Positions 27,521 through 36,663 of a stretch of DNA of 64,000 bases are shown piece after piece (within the stretch, counting starts at the first letter, position 1; each line of letters begins with the position of its first letter). Source of the DNA: Streptomyces venezuelae (GTDB taxonomy: Bacteria > Actinomycetota > Actinomycetes > Streptomycetales > Streptomycetaceae); contig NZ_CP029189.1 of assembly GCF_008642275.1 (NCBI RefSeq), positions 5,182,501 through 5,246,500 on the forward strand, read 5' to 3'. The position numbers were made by a program, and so were the translations under genes. Under the pieces are notes generated by a model, which saw only the letters and a program-made list of their open reading frames with translations, was not told where the DNA came from and ran no database searches.

Positions 27521-29830
27521 TCAGCTCACCACCCTCAGCAGCAGGACCGAGCGCGCCGGTACCGTCAGGGTCCGACCGCCGTGGTGCCGGGTCCGGGGAG
27601 GGTCGGACTGGGCCTCCAGGGACGTGTCCAGGACGACCTCGTACACCTCCGCCCAGGGCGCCCCCGGCAAGGCCCATGCCACCGGCCGGTCCCCGGTGTG
27701 CAGCAGCGCGAGGAAGCTGTCGTCCGTCACCTGCCGCCCCCGTTCGTCGCGGCCCGGGATGTCCCGCCCCGACAGGTACATCCCCAGCGAGGAGGCCGGC
27801 GCGTACCAGTCGCGCTCGGTCATCTCCGCGCCCGCCGGCGTGAACCAGGCCAGGTCCCGCAGCCCGTCGGCACCCTGTGACCGCCCGGAGAAGAACGCCC
27901 TCCGCCGCAGCACCGGATGGGCGTGGCGCAGCGCGATCAGCCGGGAGGCCAGGGCGAACAGCGACCGCCAGGCCGGATCCTCCAGCAGCGACCAGTCCAC
28001 CCAGCCCGTCTCGTTGTCCTGGCAGTACGCGTTGTTGTTGCCGCCCTGGGTCCGGCCGAACTCGTCCCCGGCCACCAGCATCGGCACGCCCGTGGACAGC
28101 AGCAGCGTGGTGAGCAGGTTGCGCAGCTGGCGACGGCGCAGCACGCCGATCCGGGGATCGTCGCTCTCGCCCTCCGCCCCGCAGTTCCACGACCGGTTGT
28201 CATGGGTGCCGTCCCGGTTCGCCTCCCCGTTCGCCTCGTTGTGCTTGCGCTCGTAACTCACCAGGTCGCGCAGGGTGAAACCGTCGTGCGCGGTCACGAA
28301 GTTCACCGAGGCGTACGGCCGCCGCCCGCCCCACGCGTACAGGTCGCTGGAGCCCGACAGCCGGTAGCCGAGATCCCGTACGTCGGGCAGCGCGCCCCGC
28401 CAGAAGTCCCGTACGGCGTCGCGGTAACGGTCGTTCCACTCCGTCCACAGCGGCGGGAACGCCCCCACCTGGTAGCCGCCCGAGCCCACGTCCCACGGCT
28501 CGGCGATGAGCTTCACCCGCCGCAGCACCGGGTCCTGGGCGATCACCGCGAGGAACGGCGACAGCATGTCCACGTCGTGCATCGACCGGGCCAGCGCCGC
28601 CGCCAGGTCGAAGCGGAAGCCGTCCACCCCCATCTCCGTGACCCAGTAGCGCAGCGAGTCGGTGATCAGCCGCAGTACGTGCGGGCGCCCCGCGTGCAGG
28701 GTGTTCCCGCAGCCCGTGTAGTCGGAGTACCGCCGCTGGTCGGACTGGAGCCGGTAGTAGCCCCGGTTGTCGATCCCGCGCAGCGACAGCGTGGGACCCA
28801 GCTCGCCCGCCTCCGCCGTGTGGTTGTAGACCACGTCGAGGATGACCTCGATCCCGGCCGCGTGCAGGGCGCGGACCATCCGCTTGAACTCCCCGACCTG
28901 CTGCCCGGCCGTACCGCTCGCCGAGTACGCCGCGTGCGGGGCGAAGTAGCCGATCGAGTTGTAGCCCCAGTAGTTGCGCAGCCCCCGGCGCAGCAGATGG
29001 TCCTCGTGCGCGAACTGGTGCACCGGCAGCAGCTCGACCGCCGTCACGCCCAGCCCCGTCAGGTGCTCGATCGCCGCCGGGTGGGCCAGGCCCGCGTACG
29101 TGCCGCGCAGCTCCTCGGGAACACCCGGATGGCGCATCGTGAAGCCGCGCACGTGCAGCTCGTAGATCACCGAATCGGCCCACGGGGTCTTCGGCCGGAC
29201 GTCGTCCGCCCAGTCGTCGTCGTCGTGGACGACCACGCCCTTCGGGACGAACGGCGCGGAGTCCCGGTCGTCGCGCACGGTGTCCGCGATGTACTGCTGC
29301 GGCCAGTCCCGGACGTGCGCGTACACCTCCGGGGGCAGCGTGAAGTCCCCGTCCACGGCCCGCGCGTACGGGTCGAGGAGCAGCTTCGCCGGGTTGTAGC
29401 GGGCGCCCGTCCAGGGATCCCAGCGGCCGTGCACCCGGAACCCGTACCGCTGCCCGGGGCGCACGCCCGGCACGAACCCGTGCCAGATCTCGTGCGTGTG
29501 CTCCGTCAGGGTGCAGCGGGTCTCGGCGCCGGCCTCGTCGAACAGGCACACCTCCACCGCCTCCGCGCCCTGCGCCCACAGGGCGAAGTTGGTGCCCGCG
29601 GTCCCGTCCGGACCGTGATGGAACCGGGCCCCCAGCGGATGCGAGGACCCCGGCCACACCGGCGCTCCCGGGCGCCCGTGTGCCCGTATCACCTGGCCCC
29701 TGACCTGGCCGTTCGGCCGCTCCTTCAGTCGCCCTTCGATCTGCGGTACGGGCGCGGCCCGGCCGCTCCGCACCGCTTCCGCGGCATTGCTGACGGCTTC
29801 CACCGCCTCCTGCTCGGCTGCGCTCGACAC
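27521..29830 (-). CDS. glgX: Glycogen debranching enzyme (isoamylase type)
   Basis: The 769-residue GH13 enzyme cleaves alpha-1,6 branches of glycogen in the cytoplasm. It has an N-terminal CBM48 (about 50-170, GTNFALWAQGAEAVEVCLF) and the catalytic barrel: DVVYNHTAEAGE, DGFRFDLAAALAR (nucleophile Asp), LIAEPWDVGSGGYQVG (acid/base Glu), and NFVTAHDGFTLRDLVSY. GRTQGGNNNAYCQDNETGWVDW is typical of GlgX/TreX. The GTG at 29830 has GGAGG 7 bases before it; open reading continues upstream without family features. It complements the glgE-treS-glgP genes at the left end of the window and is divergent from the L,D-transpeptidase. Confidence 0.96.
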   Translation of the reverse strand: MSSAAEQEAVEAVSNAAEAVRSGRAAPVPQIEGRLKERPNGQVRGQVIRAHGRPGAPVWPGSSHPLGARFHHGPDGTAGTNFALWAQGAEAVEVCLFDEAGAETRCTLTEHTHEIWHGFVPGVRPGQRYGFRVHGRWDPWTGARYNPAKLLLDPYARAVDGDFTLPPEVYAHVRDWPQQYIADTVRDDRDSAPFVPKGVVVHDDDDWADDVRPKTPWADSVIYELHVRGFTMRHPGVPEELRGTYAGLAHPAAIEHLTGLGVTAVELLPVHQFAHEDHLLRRGLRNYWGYNSIGYFAPHAAYSASGTAGQQVGEFKRMVRALHAAGIEVILDVVYNHTAEAGELGPTLSLRGIDNRGYYRLQSDQRRYSDYTGCGNTLHAGRPHVLRLITDSLRYWVTEMGVDGFRFDLAAALARSMHDVDMLSPFLAVIAQDPVLRRVKLIAEPWDVGSGGYQVGAFPPLWTEWNDRYRDAVRDFWRGALPDVRDLGYRLSGSSDLYAWGGRRPYASVNFVTAHDGFTLRDLVSYERKHNEANGEANRDGTHDNRSWNCGAEGESDDPRIGVLRRRQLRNLLTTLLLSTGVPMLVAGDEFGRTQGGNNNAYCQDNETGWVDWSLLEDPAWRSLFALASRLIALRHAHPVLRRRAFFSGRSQGADGLRDLAWFTPAGAEMTERDWYAPASSLGMYLSGRDIPGRDERGRQVTDDSFLALLHTGDRPVAWALPGAPWAEVYEVVLDTSLEAQSDPPRTRHHGGRTLTVPARSVLLLRVVS

Positions 29831-30003
29831 TGCCCGCCTCCACGGCTCCTGGGTACCGGCGGGGGTAGGGGAGAGTGCGGCCCCGGCGTCCCGGCCTGGG
29901 CCCGCCCCCGTCTGGTCCTTCACACTGTTCTGCCCGGACAGATCTGCCCGGAACGTGGCCCGCGCCCACGTTTCCCCCGCAGCGCCCGGTCGTTGGAGGG
30001 ATC

Positions 30004-31233
30004 GTGACACTTCTGACGAGGCGGGCAGGGGCGGGTCTGGCCGCCGTGGCGGCATGGGCGGGCCTGCTGGGCGGCCTGTCCGGATGCACCCAGGACGGCA
30101 AGGCCCCGGTCGAGATCCAGCTGCCCGGCAAGCCCCGCTCGCCGGACGAGGCCATCCGCATCACCCCCGACGACAACGCCAAAGAGGTCCCTGCGGACGG
30201 ACGGCTGTCGGTCTCCGTGCCGGAGGGCCGCCTGGAGCGGGTCGTCGTCACCAAGGTGGAGGACGCGCAGCGGGAAGAGGTCCCCGGAGCCATCGCCGAC
30301 GACGGGCTCAGCTGGAGCCCCGACCCCGAGTCGGGACGGCTCGCGCTCGCGGCCAAGTACACCGTGGACGCCGTCGCCCTCGACGGCCACGACCGCCGCC
30401 AGGCCCGCCACACCACCTTCACCACCTACGTTCCCGAGGAGCGGTTCATCGGCTACTTCAAGCCCGAGAACCGCTCGACCGTCGGCACCGGGATGATCGT
30501 CTCCTTCCGGTTCAGCCAGGCGATCGAGCGCCGCGCCGAAGTGGAACGGGCCATCTCGGTCACCTCCGACCCGGGCGTCCAGGTCGTCGGACACTGGTTC
30601 GGACGGGAACGGCTCGACTTCCGGCCCAAGGAGTACTGGAAGCCGGGCACCAAGGTCACCGTGAAGATGGACCTGCGCGACATCGAGGGCGCGCCCGGCG
30701 CATACGGCATCCAGGACAAGACCGTCGGCTTCACGGTGGGCCGCTCCCAGATCTCCACCGTGGACGCGGCCGCGCACACCATGGAGGTCCGCCGGGACGG
30801 GCAGCTGGTGTCGACCGTGCCGATCAGCGCCGGCGCGCCCAAGACGACCACGTACAACGGCAAGATGGTGGTGATGGAGATGTTCGACGTCACCCGCATG
30901 AACGGCCAGACCGTGGGCTTCGGCGGCGAGTACGACATCCCCGACGTCCCGCACGCCATGCGGCTCACCGCTTCCGGAACCTTCCTGCACGGGAACTACT
31001 GGTCCAGCCCCGACACCTTCGGCAGCACCAACGTGAGCCACGGCTGCGTGGGTCTGCGCGACGACAAGGGCGGCGGCTCCGACACCCCGGCCGGCTGGTT
31101 CTTCGACCGGACCCTCGTCGGGGACGTGGTGCAGGTCGTCAACTCGCAGGACAAGACGGTCGCCCCGGACAACGGACTGGGCGGCTGGAACATGTCCTGG
31201 ACGGACTGGGTCGCCGGCTCCGCCATCGCCTGA
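30004..31233 (+). CDS. L,D-transpeptidase lipoprotein (first paralog)
   Basis: The 409-residue product has a lipobox (LGGLSGC) and should be anchored outside the membrane. Two Ig-like domains (about 45-255) precede the YkuD catalytic domain. The active-site block reads HGNYWSSPDTFGSTNVSHGCVGL, with the nucleophile in SHGC. It forms 3-3 cross-links in peptidoglycan or attaches proteins to it; the layout matches mycobacterial LdtMt2-type enzymes. The GTG at 30004 has TGGAGGGATC upstream. A close paralog lies at 33815-35041, with a SpaA-domain protein between. Carbapenem-sensitive cysteine chemistry is known for the family. Confidence 0.95.
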   Translation: MTLLTRRAGAGLAAVAAWAGLLGGLSGCTQDGKAPVEIQLPGKPRSPDEAIRITPDDNAKEVPADGRLSVSVPEGRLERVVVTKVEDAQREEVPGAIADDGLSWSPDPESGRLALAAKYTVDAVALDGHDRRQARHTTFTTYVPEERFIGYFKPENRSTVGTGMIVSFRFSQAIERRAEVERAISVTSDPGVQVVGHWFGRERLDFRPKEYWKPGTKVTVKMDLRDIEGAPGAYGIQDKTVGFTVGRSQISTVDAAAHTMEVRRDGQLVSTVPISAGAPKTTTYNGKMVVMEMFDVTRMNGQTVGFGGEYDIPDVPHAMRLTASGTFLHGNYWSSPDTFGSTNVSHGCVGLRDDKGGGSDTPAGWFFDRTLVGDVVQVVNSQDKTVAPDNGLGGWNMSWTDWVAGSAIA

Positions 31234-31259
31234 ACACCGGCGGCCGTCCCGCCCGGGAG

Positions 31260-31269
31260 AGTGATCACT
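31260..31269. promoter_or_regulatory. Palindrome upstream of SpaA protein, possible operator
   Basis: AGTGATCACT is a perfect 10-base palindrome followed at once by a second GTGATC. It is 104 bases upstream of the ATG at 31373, within an AT-richer stretch. Confidence 0.25.
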
Positions 31270-31372
31270 GTGATCGAAATGCCGTAGCGCAGAGTGTCCC
31301 CGCCGCGTGCCGCCGAAGCCTGCCCCCAGCCTGTCAGGGCACATCAGGGCAGCAGGCAACGGACGGAGCGTC

Positions 31373-33613
31373 ATGTCAGCAAGGAACTGGACCCTCGGGC
31401 TCGCGATCGGAGCCGTACTGGCCTCCGCCGCGCCCGCGGCCTTCGCGGAGGGTCCCGGTGGCGACCGCCCGGCGGCGGTCGCCAGAGCCCCGCTCCCCGG
31501 CGGGCTGGGGCCCTGCGTCCCGGGACGCTGCCCCGACCCGTTCCCGCCCATCGGCACGGACGGCGTCCCACAGGGGCGGGACAACGGCATCAACATCTTC
31601 GCGGGCGGCGACTTCCGGGTCCGCGGCCGGGCCTCCGAGGCCGAGGGCCGGCTCGTCGTCCTCGGCGACTTCGACCAGGACAAGCAGGCGGGCGGGGACA
31701 GCCGCTACAACGTCGGCATCGTCGGCGCCGGATCCCGGGTGCCCCCGCCCGCCGGCGCCGACTTCCTCACCACCGGCGGCGCGGTCACCGTCGCGCCGGG
31801 CGAACGCCTCCTCGCCGACGGCGGTGCGGTCCGCCACGCGGGCCCCCTCACGGGCACGGTGTCCGGCCGCCTGGTCCCGGACCCGGGCGCCGTCACCCCG
31901 TACGCCGGGCTGCGCGACCGGCTCAGTGCCGCCAGCCAGTGCTACGCACGGGTCGACGGGCAGCCGCGCCGGGCCACCGGCACCGCCGTCAACAGCGGCT
32001 ACGAGACGCTCTTCACCGGCGACGGCACCTCCCCGCTCCAGGTGTTCAACGTCGACGCGGACCTCGTCGGCAACGGGGGCGGCCAGCAGGGCATCCGGTT
32101 CACCCGCATCCCGGACACCGCCACCGTGCTGGTGAACGTCCTGGGCGCCACCCGCACGATCAACACCTACAGCGGCGGCATCCAGGACACCGACCCGCTC
32201 AACGCCTACCGCGACCGGCTGCTGTGGAACTTCCCGGACGCCACCACCGTGAACCTGACGGGCGGCGGCCAGTTCCAGGGCAGCTTCCTCATGGGGCAGC
32301 AGTCCTCGGAGACCACCGTCACCCTGCCCGGCATCAACGGGCGCTTCTTCACCACGGGTTCCGTGACCCACGGCAGCGGCACGACCGGCGGCGGCGGTCA
32401 GGAGTTCCACGCCTACCCCTTCAACGGCGACCTGCCCGAGTGCGCCGGCCCGGCCCCGGTGACCGGCGCGGTCTCGGTGCTCAAGCGGGACGCGGACACG
32501 GGCGCGGCGCTGCAGGGGGCGCGGTTCGAACTGTGGCGGGAGACGAACGGGAGGGCGGGCCTGCAGGACACCGCTCCGGGCGCCGACACCCTCGTCGCCG
32601 AATGCACGACGCCGGCCTCCGGCATCTGCGAGCGGACCGCTGAACCCGGCACGTACTACTGGCGCGAGACCCGTGCACCGCTCGGATACGACCTGGACGA
32701 CACCGTCCACGAACTGACCCTCACGGCCGGGAACGCAGCGGACGGAGTCCGGTACGAGGCGGACAACCGGCGCACCCCCGAACCGCCGGACGCCGCCCGC
32801 GTGGTGCTGCGCAAGACCGACCGGGCCACCGGCCGCCCACTGGCGGGCGCGCGGTTCGAGCTCTGGCGGGAGAGCAACGGTTCCACCGGCCTCCAGACGG
32901 ACCAGCCCGGCGGCGACACCCGTCTCGACGGGGCCTGCGTGACCGACACCCAGGGCACCTGCACGGTGGAGCTCCCGATCGGGCACACGTACTACTGGCG
33001 GGAGACCGCCGCTCCCGTCGGGTACGAGACCCCGGCCGACCCGGTCACCCGGTTCGACCTGGACCGGGGTGACGTGGTGGACGGCATCGCCGTCGACGTC
33101 GCGAACGCCCCGGTGAGCGAGGCGTACGAGGGCACGATCCGGGTCGTGAAGCAGGACGCCAGGACCAGGCGGCCGCTGCGCGGAGCGGTCTTCGAGCTGT
33201 GGCAGGAGACCAACAACACCCCGGGTCTGCAGACGCGCGGCATCAACGCCGACCGCCGGGCCGCCCCGGGCTGCACCACCGACCGGGCCGGCGTCTGCGA
33301 CTTCGGCCCGCTCCCCGAGGGCTGGTACTACCTGGTCGAGACGGCGGTCCCCGCGGGCTACGTGCTGCCCGCCGACCGGGTCACCGGCCCGCTGCGCCTC
33401 GACATCGGCACCCCGGACCAGCGCATCGTCGTCACGCTGCGGAACAAGCCGGTCGACCACGGCGGCAAGGACGACCACGGCAAGGGCGACCACGGGAAGG
33501 ACAAGCACCCCAAGCAACCGAAGCACCCGAAGGGCGGCCACGGGAAGGGCAAGCAGCCGAAGCACCCCCAGCACGCCAAGCACCCGAAGCACTCCAAGGG
33601 CCCCCGGGCCTGA
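31373..33613 (+). CDS. Secreted choice-of-anchor-A / SpaA-domain wall protein with His-Lys tail
   Basis: The 746-residue product has a signal peptide ending near AFAEG. A choice-of-anchor A domain (about 67-358) precedes three prealbumin-like SpaA/Cna-B domains (about 364-467, 476-581 and 586-692). Each has residues placed as for an internal Lys-Asn isopeptide bond: K371/E432/N465, K481/E544/N578 and K593/E656/N691. Instead of LPxTG, the last 54 residues hold about 10 His and 13 Lys in HGK and HPK repeats. The ATG at 31373 follows a GGAG. L,D-transpeptidase genes flank it on the same strand. Probable role: a surface stalk or adhesin. How it is held to the wall is unknown. Confidence 0.85.
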   Translation: MSARNWTLGLAIGAVLASAAPAAFAEGPGGDRPAAVARAPLPGGLGPCVPGRCPDPFPPIGTDGVPQGRDNGINIFAGGDFRVRGRASEAEGRLVVLGDFDQDKQAGGDSRYNVGIVGAGSRVPPPAGADFLTTGGAVTVAPGERLLADGGAVRHAGPLTGTVSGRLVPDPGAVTPYAGLRDRLSAASQCYARVDGQPRRATGTAVNSGYETLFTGDGTSPLQVFNVDADLVGNGGGQQGIRFTRIPDTATVLVNVLGATRTINTYSGGIQDTDPLNAYRDRLLWNFPDATTVNLTGGGQFQGSFLMGQQSSETTVTLPGINGRFFTTGSVTHGSGTTGGGGQEFHAYPFNGDLPECAGPAPVTGAVSVLKRDADTGAALQGARFELWRETNGRAGLQDTAPGADTLVAECTTPASGICERTAEPGTYYWRETRAPLGYDLDDTVHELTLTAGNAADGVRYEADNRRTPEPPDAARVVLRKTDRATGRPLAGARFELWRESNGSTGLQTDQPGGDTRLDGACVTDTQGTCTVELPIGHTYYWRETAAPVGYETPADPVTRFDLDRGDVVDGIAVDVANAPVSEAYEGTIRVVKQDARTRRPLRGAVFELWQETNNTPGLQTRGINADRRAAPGCTTDRAGVCDFGPLPEGWYYLVETAVPAGYVLPADRVTGPLRLDIGTPDQRIVVTLRNKPVDHGGKDDHGKGDHGKDKHPKQPKHPKGGHGKGKQPKHPQHAKHPKHSKGPRA

Positions 33614-33814
33614 CCCCGCGGCGGCCGCTCCCTCGGGACCGGCCCGATCACCGATCACCTGCGGTTCCCCGGCCACGGGGCGGCCGCCGCGGCACCTCTC
33701 CGGGCAGTTGGGACGGAACGGTGACAAGACCGTGGCTCATTGTGATTCCTCCGTGTGATTACCTGTCGGCAAGCGCGCGACTGTCCGCGCGCGGGGGACA
33801 TGGGGAGAACACGA

Positions 33815-35041
33815 GTGAACGTGCAGCCGATACGCGGCCGCGCCCGCACCGGCCTGCCGGCCCTGCTGCTGGGGGCGGCCCTGCTGTTCACCACCGCGTG
33901 CGGTGGCGGTGGCGGCGGTAACAGCAGCGGCAGCGGTGGCGACAACGCCGGGGGTGGCGGCAAGACCGGTACCGAGGCCTCCAAGGCGGTCGTCAGCATC
34001 AAGCCCGACGACGGGGCCAAGGAGGTCGCGACCAGCGGCGTCCTGAAGATATCGAGCACGGGCGGCAAGCTCAGCACGGTGACCGTGGCGGACACCAAGG
34101 GCAACGCGGTCGAAGGCAAGATCGCCGCCGACGGCGCGAGCTGGGAGCCGGCCCGTCACCTGGCCTCCGCCACCGAGTACAAGGTGCACGCGGTCGCCAA
34201 GGACGAGGCCGGCCGGGAGTCCGCCAAGGACACCACCTTCACCACCCTCACCCCGACCAACACCTTCGTCGGCCACTACACGCCCGAGGACGGCTCCACC
34301 GTCGGCGTGGGCATGCCGGTCTCGATCAACTTCACCCGGGGGATCACCAACCTCGAAGCCGTCGAGAAGGCCATCACGGTCACGGCCGAGCCGGCCGTCC
34401 AGATCGAGGGCCACTGGTTCGGCAACGACCGCCTCGACTTCCGCCCCGAGAACTACTGGGCCGCGGGCACCAAGGTCACCGTGAAGCTCGCCCTCGACGG
34501 CGTCGAAGGCCGCCCCGGCGTCTACGGCAAGCAGACCCGTACGGTCACCTTCACCGTCGGCCGGTCCCAGGTCTCCACGGTCGACGCGGCCGCGCACACG
34601 ATGCAGGTCGTCCGCGACGGCCAGGTCCTCAAGGACGTCCCGATCACCGCGGGCGCCCCGTCGACCACGACCTACAACGGCCAGATGGTCATCAGCGAGA
34701 AGTACAAGGTCACGCGGATGAACGGCGCGACCGTCGGCTTCGGCGGCGAGTACGACATCTCCGACGTCCCGCACGCCATGCGCCTGTCGCAGTCGGGCAC
34801 CTTCGTGCACGGCAACTACTGGGCCTCCGCGGGCACCTTCGGTTCGACGAACGTCAGCCACGGCTGCGTCGGGCTCAAGGACGTCCGCGGCGCGGGGGAC
34901 TCCAAGCAGCCCGCGGCCTGGTTCTTCGACGAGTCGCTGATCGGTGACGTGGTCGTCGTGAAGAACTCGAAGGACAAGCAGATCGCCCCGGACAACGGAC
35001 TCAACGGCTGGAACATGCCGTGGGCGGAGTGGATCAAGTAG
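33815..35041 (+). CDS. L,D-transpeptidase lipoprotein (second paralog)
   Basis: The 408-residue product closely resembles the enzyme at 30004-31233 along its length. It has a lipobox (LFTTAC), then a longer Gly/Ser linker, two Ig-like domains (about 50-250), and the YkuD domain with HGNYWASAGTFGSTNVSHGCVGL. Both enzymes end in a conserved APDNGLxGWNM segment. The GTG at 33815 has GGGGAG 8 bases upstream; the ATG at 33800 is an alternative. A strong terminator follows. The pair probably arose by tandem duplication around, or before insertion of, the SpaA gene. Confidence 0.95.
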   Translation: MNVQPIRGRARTGLPALLLGAALLFTTACGGGGGGNSSGSGGDNAGGGGKTGTEASKAVVSIKPDDGAKEVATSGVLKISSTGGKLSTVTVADTKGNAVEGKIAADGASWEPARHLASATEYKVHAVAKDEAGRESAKDTTFTTLTPTNTFVGHYTPEDGSTVGVGMPVSINFTRGITNLEAVEKAITVTAEPAVQIEGHWFGNDRLDFRPENYWAAGTKVTVKLALDGVEGRPGVYGKQTRTVTFTVGRSQVSTVDAAAHTMQVVRDGQVLKDVPITAGAPSTTTYNGQMVISEKYKVTRMNGATVGFGGEYDISDVPHAMRLSQSGTFVHGNYWASAGTFGSTNVSHGCVGLKDVRGAGDSKQPAAWFFDESLIGDVVVVKNSKDKQIAPDNGLNGWNMPWAEWIK

Positions 35042-35063
35042 TACGCCGCCCGCGCGGTGCGCG

Positions 35064-35096
35064 TGGCCCGGTGCTGTGACCCACGGCACCGGGCCA
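35064..35096 (+). terminator. Strong hairpin terminator
   Basis: TGGCCCGGTGC and GCACCGGGCCA form a perfect 11-base stem around an 11-base loop, 23 bases past the second L,D-transpeptidase stop. Confidence 0.75.
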
Positions 35097-35114
35097 CCTC
35101 ACGTTAACCGGCGC

Positions 35115-35120
35115 TAACCT
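35115..35120 (+). promoter_or_regulatory. -10 box suggesting a leaderless enoyl-CoA hydratase mRNA
   Basis: TAACCT (TANNNT) ends 7 bases before the ATG at 35128, and no ribosome binding site is present. Transcription would start at or next to the start codon. Confidence 0.5.
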
Positions 35121-35127
35121 GACCCGT

Positions 35128-35895
35128 ATGACCATCTCTCTCGAAGTCTCCGAAGGCGTCGGCACCATCCGCCTGGACCGGCCGCCCATGAACGCCCTGG
35201 ACATCGCCACCCAGGACCGGCTGCGCGAGCTCGCGGTGGAGGCGACCGACCGGGCCGACGTCCGCGCGGTCGTCCTCTACGGCGGCGAGAAGGTGTTCGC
35301 GGCGGGCGCGGACATCAAGGAGATGCAGACGATGGACCACGCGGCCATGGTCGCCCGGTCCCGTGCGCTCCAGGACGCCTTCACCGCCGTCGCCCGGATC
35401 CCCAAGCCGGTCGTCGCGGCCATCACCGGCTACGCGCTGGGCGGCGGGTGCGAACTCGCACTGTGCGCCGACTACCGGATCGCCGCCGACAACGCCAAGC
35501 TCGGCCAGCCCGAGATCCTGCTCGGCCTGATCCCGGGCGCGGGCGGCACCCAGCGGCTGTCCCGGCTGGTCGGACCGTCCAAGGCCAAGGACCTGATCTT
35601 CACCGGCCGCATGGTCAAGGCCGACGAGGCGTTGACCCTCGGCCTGGTCGACCGGGTGGTGCCCGCCGCCGAGGTGTACGAGCAGGCGCACACCTGGGCC
35701 GCCAAGCTGGCACAGGGTCCGGCGATCGCGCTGCGTGCCGCCAAGGAGTGCGTGGACGCGGGCCTGGAGGCCGACATCGACACGGGTCTCACCATCGAAC
35801 GCAACTGGTTCGCGGGCCTGTTCGCGACGGAGGACCGTGAGCGCGGGATGCGCAGCTTCGTCGAAGAGGGCCCGGGCAAGGCGAAGTTCGTCTGA
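35128..35895 (+). CDS. Enoyl-CoA hydratase / isomerase family protein
   Basis: The 255-residue crotonase-fold enzyme probably hydrates trans-2-enoyl-CoA in fatty-acid or amino-acid catabolism. Oxyanion-hole motifs are present: GGEKVFAAGADIKEM and ITGYALGGGCELALCADYRI. The two glutamates of true hydratases appear at GGCELAL and GQPEILLGLIPGAGGTQRL. Length and ending (EGPGKAKF) are standard. The gene has its own promoter-like box just after the terminator of the preceding gene and looks monocistronic. Substrate length is not known. Confidence 0.93.
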   Translation: MTISLEVSEGVGTIRLDRPPMNALDIATQDRLRELAVEATDRADVRAVVLYGGEKVFAAGADIKEMQTMDHAAMVARSRALQDAFTAVARIPKPVVAAITGYALGGGCELALCADYRIAADNAKLGQPEILLGLIPGAGGTQRLSRLVGPSKAKDLIFTGRMVKADEALTLGLVDRVVPAAEVYEQAHTWAAKLAQGPAIALRAAKECVDAGLEADIDTGLTIERNWFAGLFATEDRERGMRSFVEEGPGKAKFV

Positions 35896-35947
35896 GCCGG
35901 GACCGCGGCCGCCGACCCCGGTCCTCCCTGTGGGTGGATTAGCCAGG

Positions 35948-35966
35948 CCTTAAGGCAGCCTTAAGG
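35948..35966. promoter_or_regulatory. Paired CCTTAAGG palindromes, probable operator
   Basis: The 8-base palindrome CCTTAAGG occurs twice, at 35948-35955 and 35959-35966, with centres 11 bases apart, about one helical turn. The two copies would place dimers on the same DNA face. The pair is 53 bases past the enoyl-CoA hydratase stop and 185 bases before the HATPase gene. Confidence 0.4.
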
Positions 35967-36066
35967 GGAATGGGTGATCCACTCGCCGTGAGCATTTCCG
36001 TGCGCCGTGTCGCCGCAGGTCAAGGCCGACGTGGAGGCCCTCCGGTTGCCTTGCGCATATGACAGG

Positions 36067-36105
36067 ACACCCCCTTGGAGTTGTTGAATCCGGGGGGTGT
36101 TTTCC
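36067..36105 (+). terminator. Hairpin with T-run (terminator or leader attenuator)
   Basis: ACACCCCC pairs with GGGGGTGT and is followed by TTTCC, with an 18-base loop. It is about 170 bases past the enoyl-CoA hydratase and 46 bases before the HATPase start, so it could end the first transcript or attenuate the second. Confidence 0.5.
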
Positions 36106-36150
36106 TGTGGAACGGCCCGGGAGCGCGGGTCGGCCGTCCATGATGGGTGC

Positions 36151-36663
36151 ATGGCGGGCCTGGAGGGTGTGGAACAGCCGCGGCAGCGCGGCGGCGCTTC
36201 GTCGGTACGGCTCACGGCGGCTGTTGAGGACGAACAAGGCCTCAAAGCGCTGGAGTTGTACGGAAATCCGGCCGAGGCCGAAGTGACGCTGCCGTCCATG
36301 CCGGAGTCGGCGAGCATCGCGCGCCGGCTCACCCAGTGCGTGGTGGTCCGCCTCTGGGGCCTTTCGCCGCAGATCGCCGAGCACGCCGTCCTGCTGGTCT
36401 CGGAGCTCGTGGGCAACGCGGTCCGGCACACCGGGGCCCGTTCCTTCGGCTTACGCATGCTGCGGCGCCGCGGCTGGATCCGGGTGGAGGTGCGCGACCC
36501 CTCGCGCGGACTGCCCTGCCTGATGCCGGTCCACGAGATGGACACCACCGGCCGGGGCCTCTTCCTCGTCGACAAGCTGTCCGACCGCTGGGGCGCGGAC
36601 CTGCTGCCGCGCGGGAAGACCACCTGGTTCGAGATGCGGGTCGCCGACCGGCAGAACGCCTGA
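36151..36663 (+). CDS. HATPase_c regulatory protein (RsbW/SpoIIAB-like)
   Basis: The 170-residue product has a GHKL ATP-binding fold like anti-sigma-factor serine kinases, which are numerous in Streptomyces. N box: LLVSELVGNAVRHTGA, with Glu and Asn. G1 box: VEVRDPSRGLP. G2 box: TTGRGLFLVDKLSDRWG. An N-terminal stretch of about 45 residues is family-variable. The ATG at 36151 gives standard length, but its ribosome site is weak. No anti-anti-sigma partner is adjacent, so the target is unknown. The two palindromes at 35948-35966 and the hairpin at 36067 may control it. Confidence 0.88.
   Translation: MAGLEGVEQPRQRGGASSVRLTAAVEDEQGLKALELYGNPAEAEVTLPSMPESASIARRLTQCVVVRLWGLSPQIAEHAVLLVSELVGNAVRHTGARSFGLRMLRRRGWIRVEVRDPSRGLPCLMPVHEMDTTGRGLFLVDKLSDRWGADLLPRGKTTWFEMRVADRQNA

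Noticed and set aside
30004..35041. Sortase-anchored surface protein locus
   Set aside because: The SpaA protein has no LPxTG or LAxTG signal or C-terminal hydrophobic segment, and no sortase gene is nearby.
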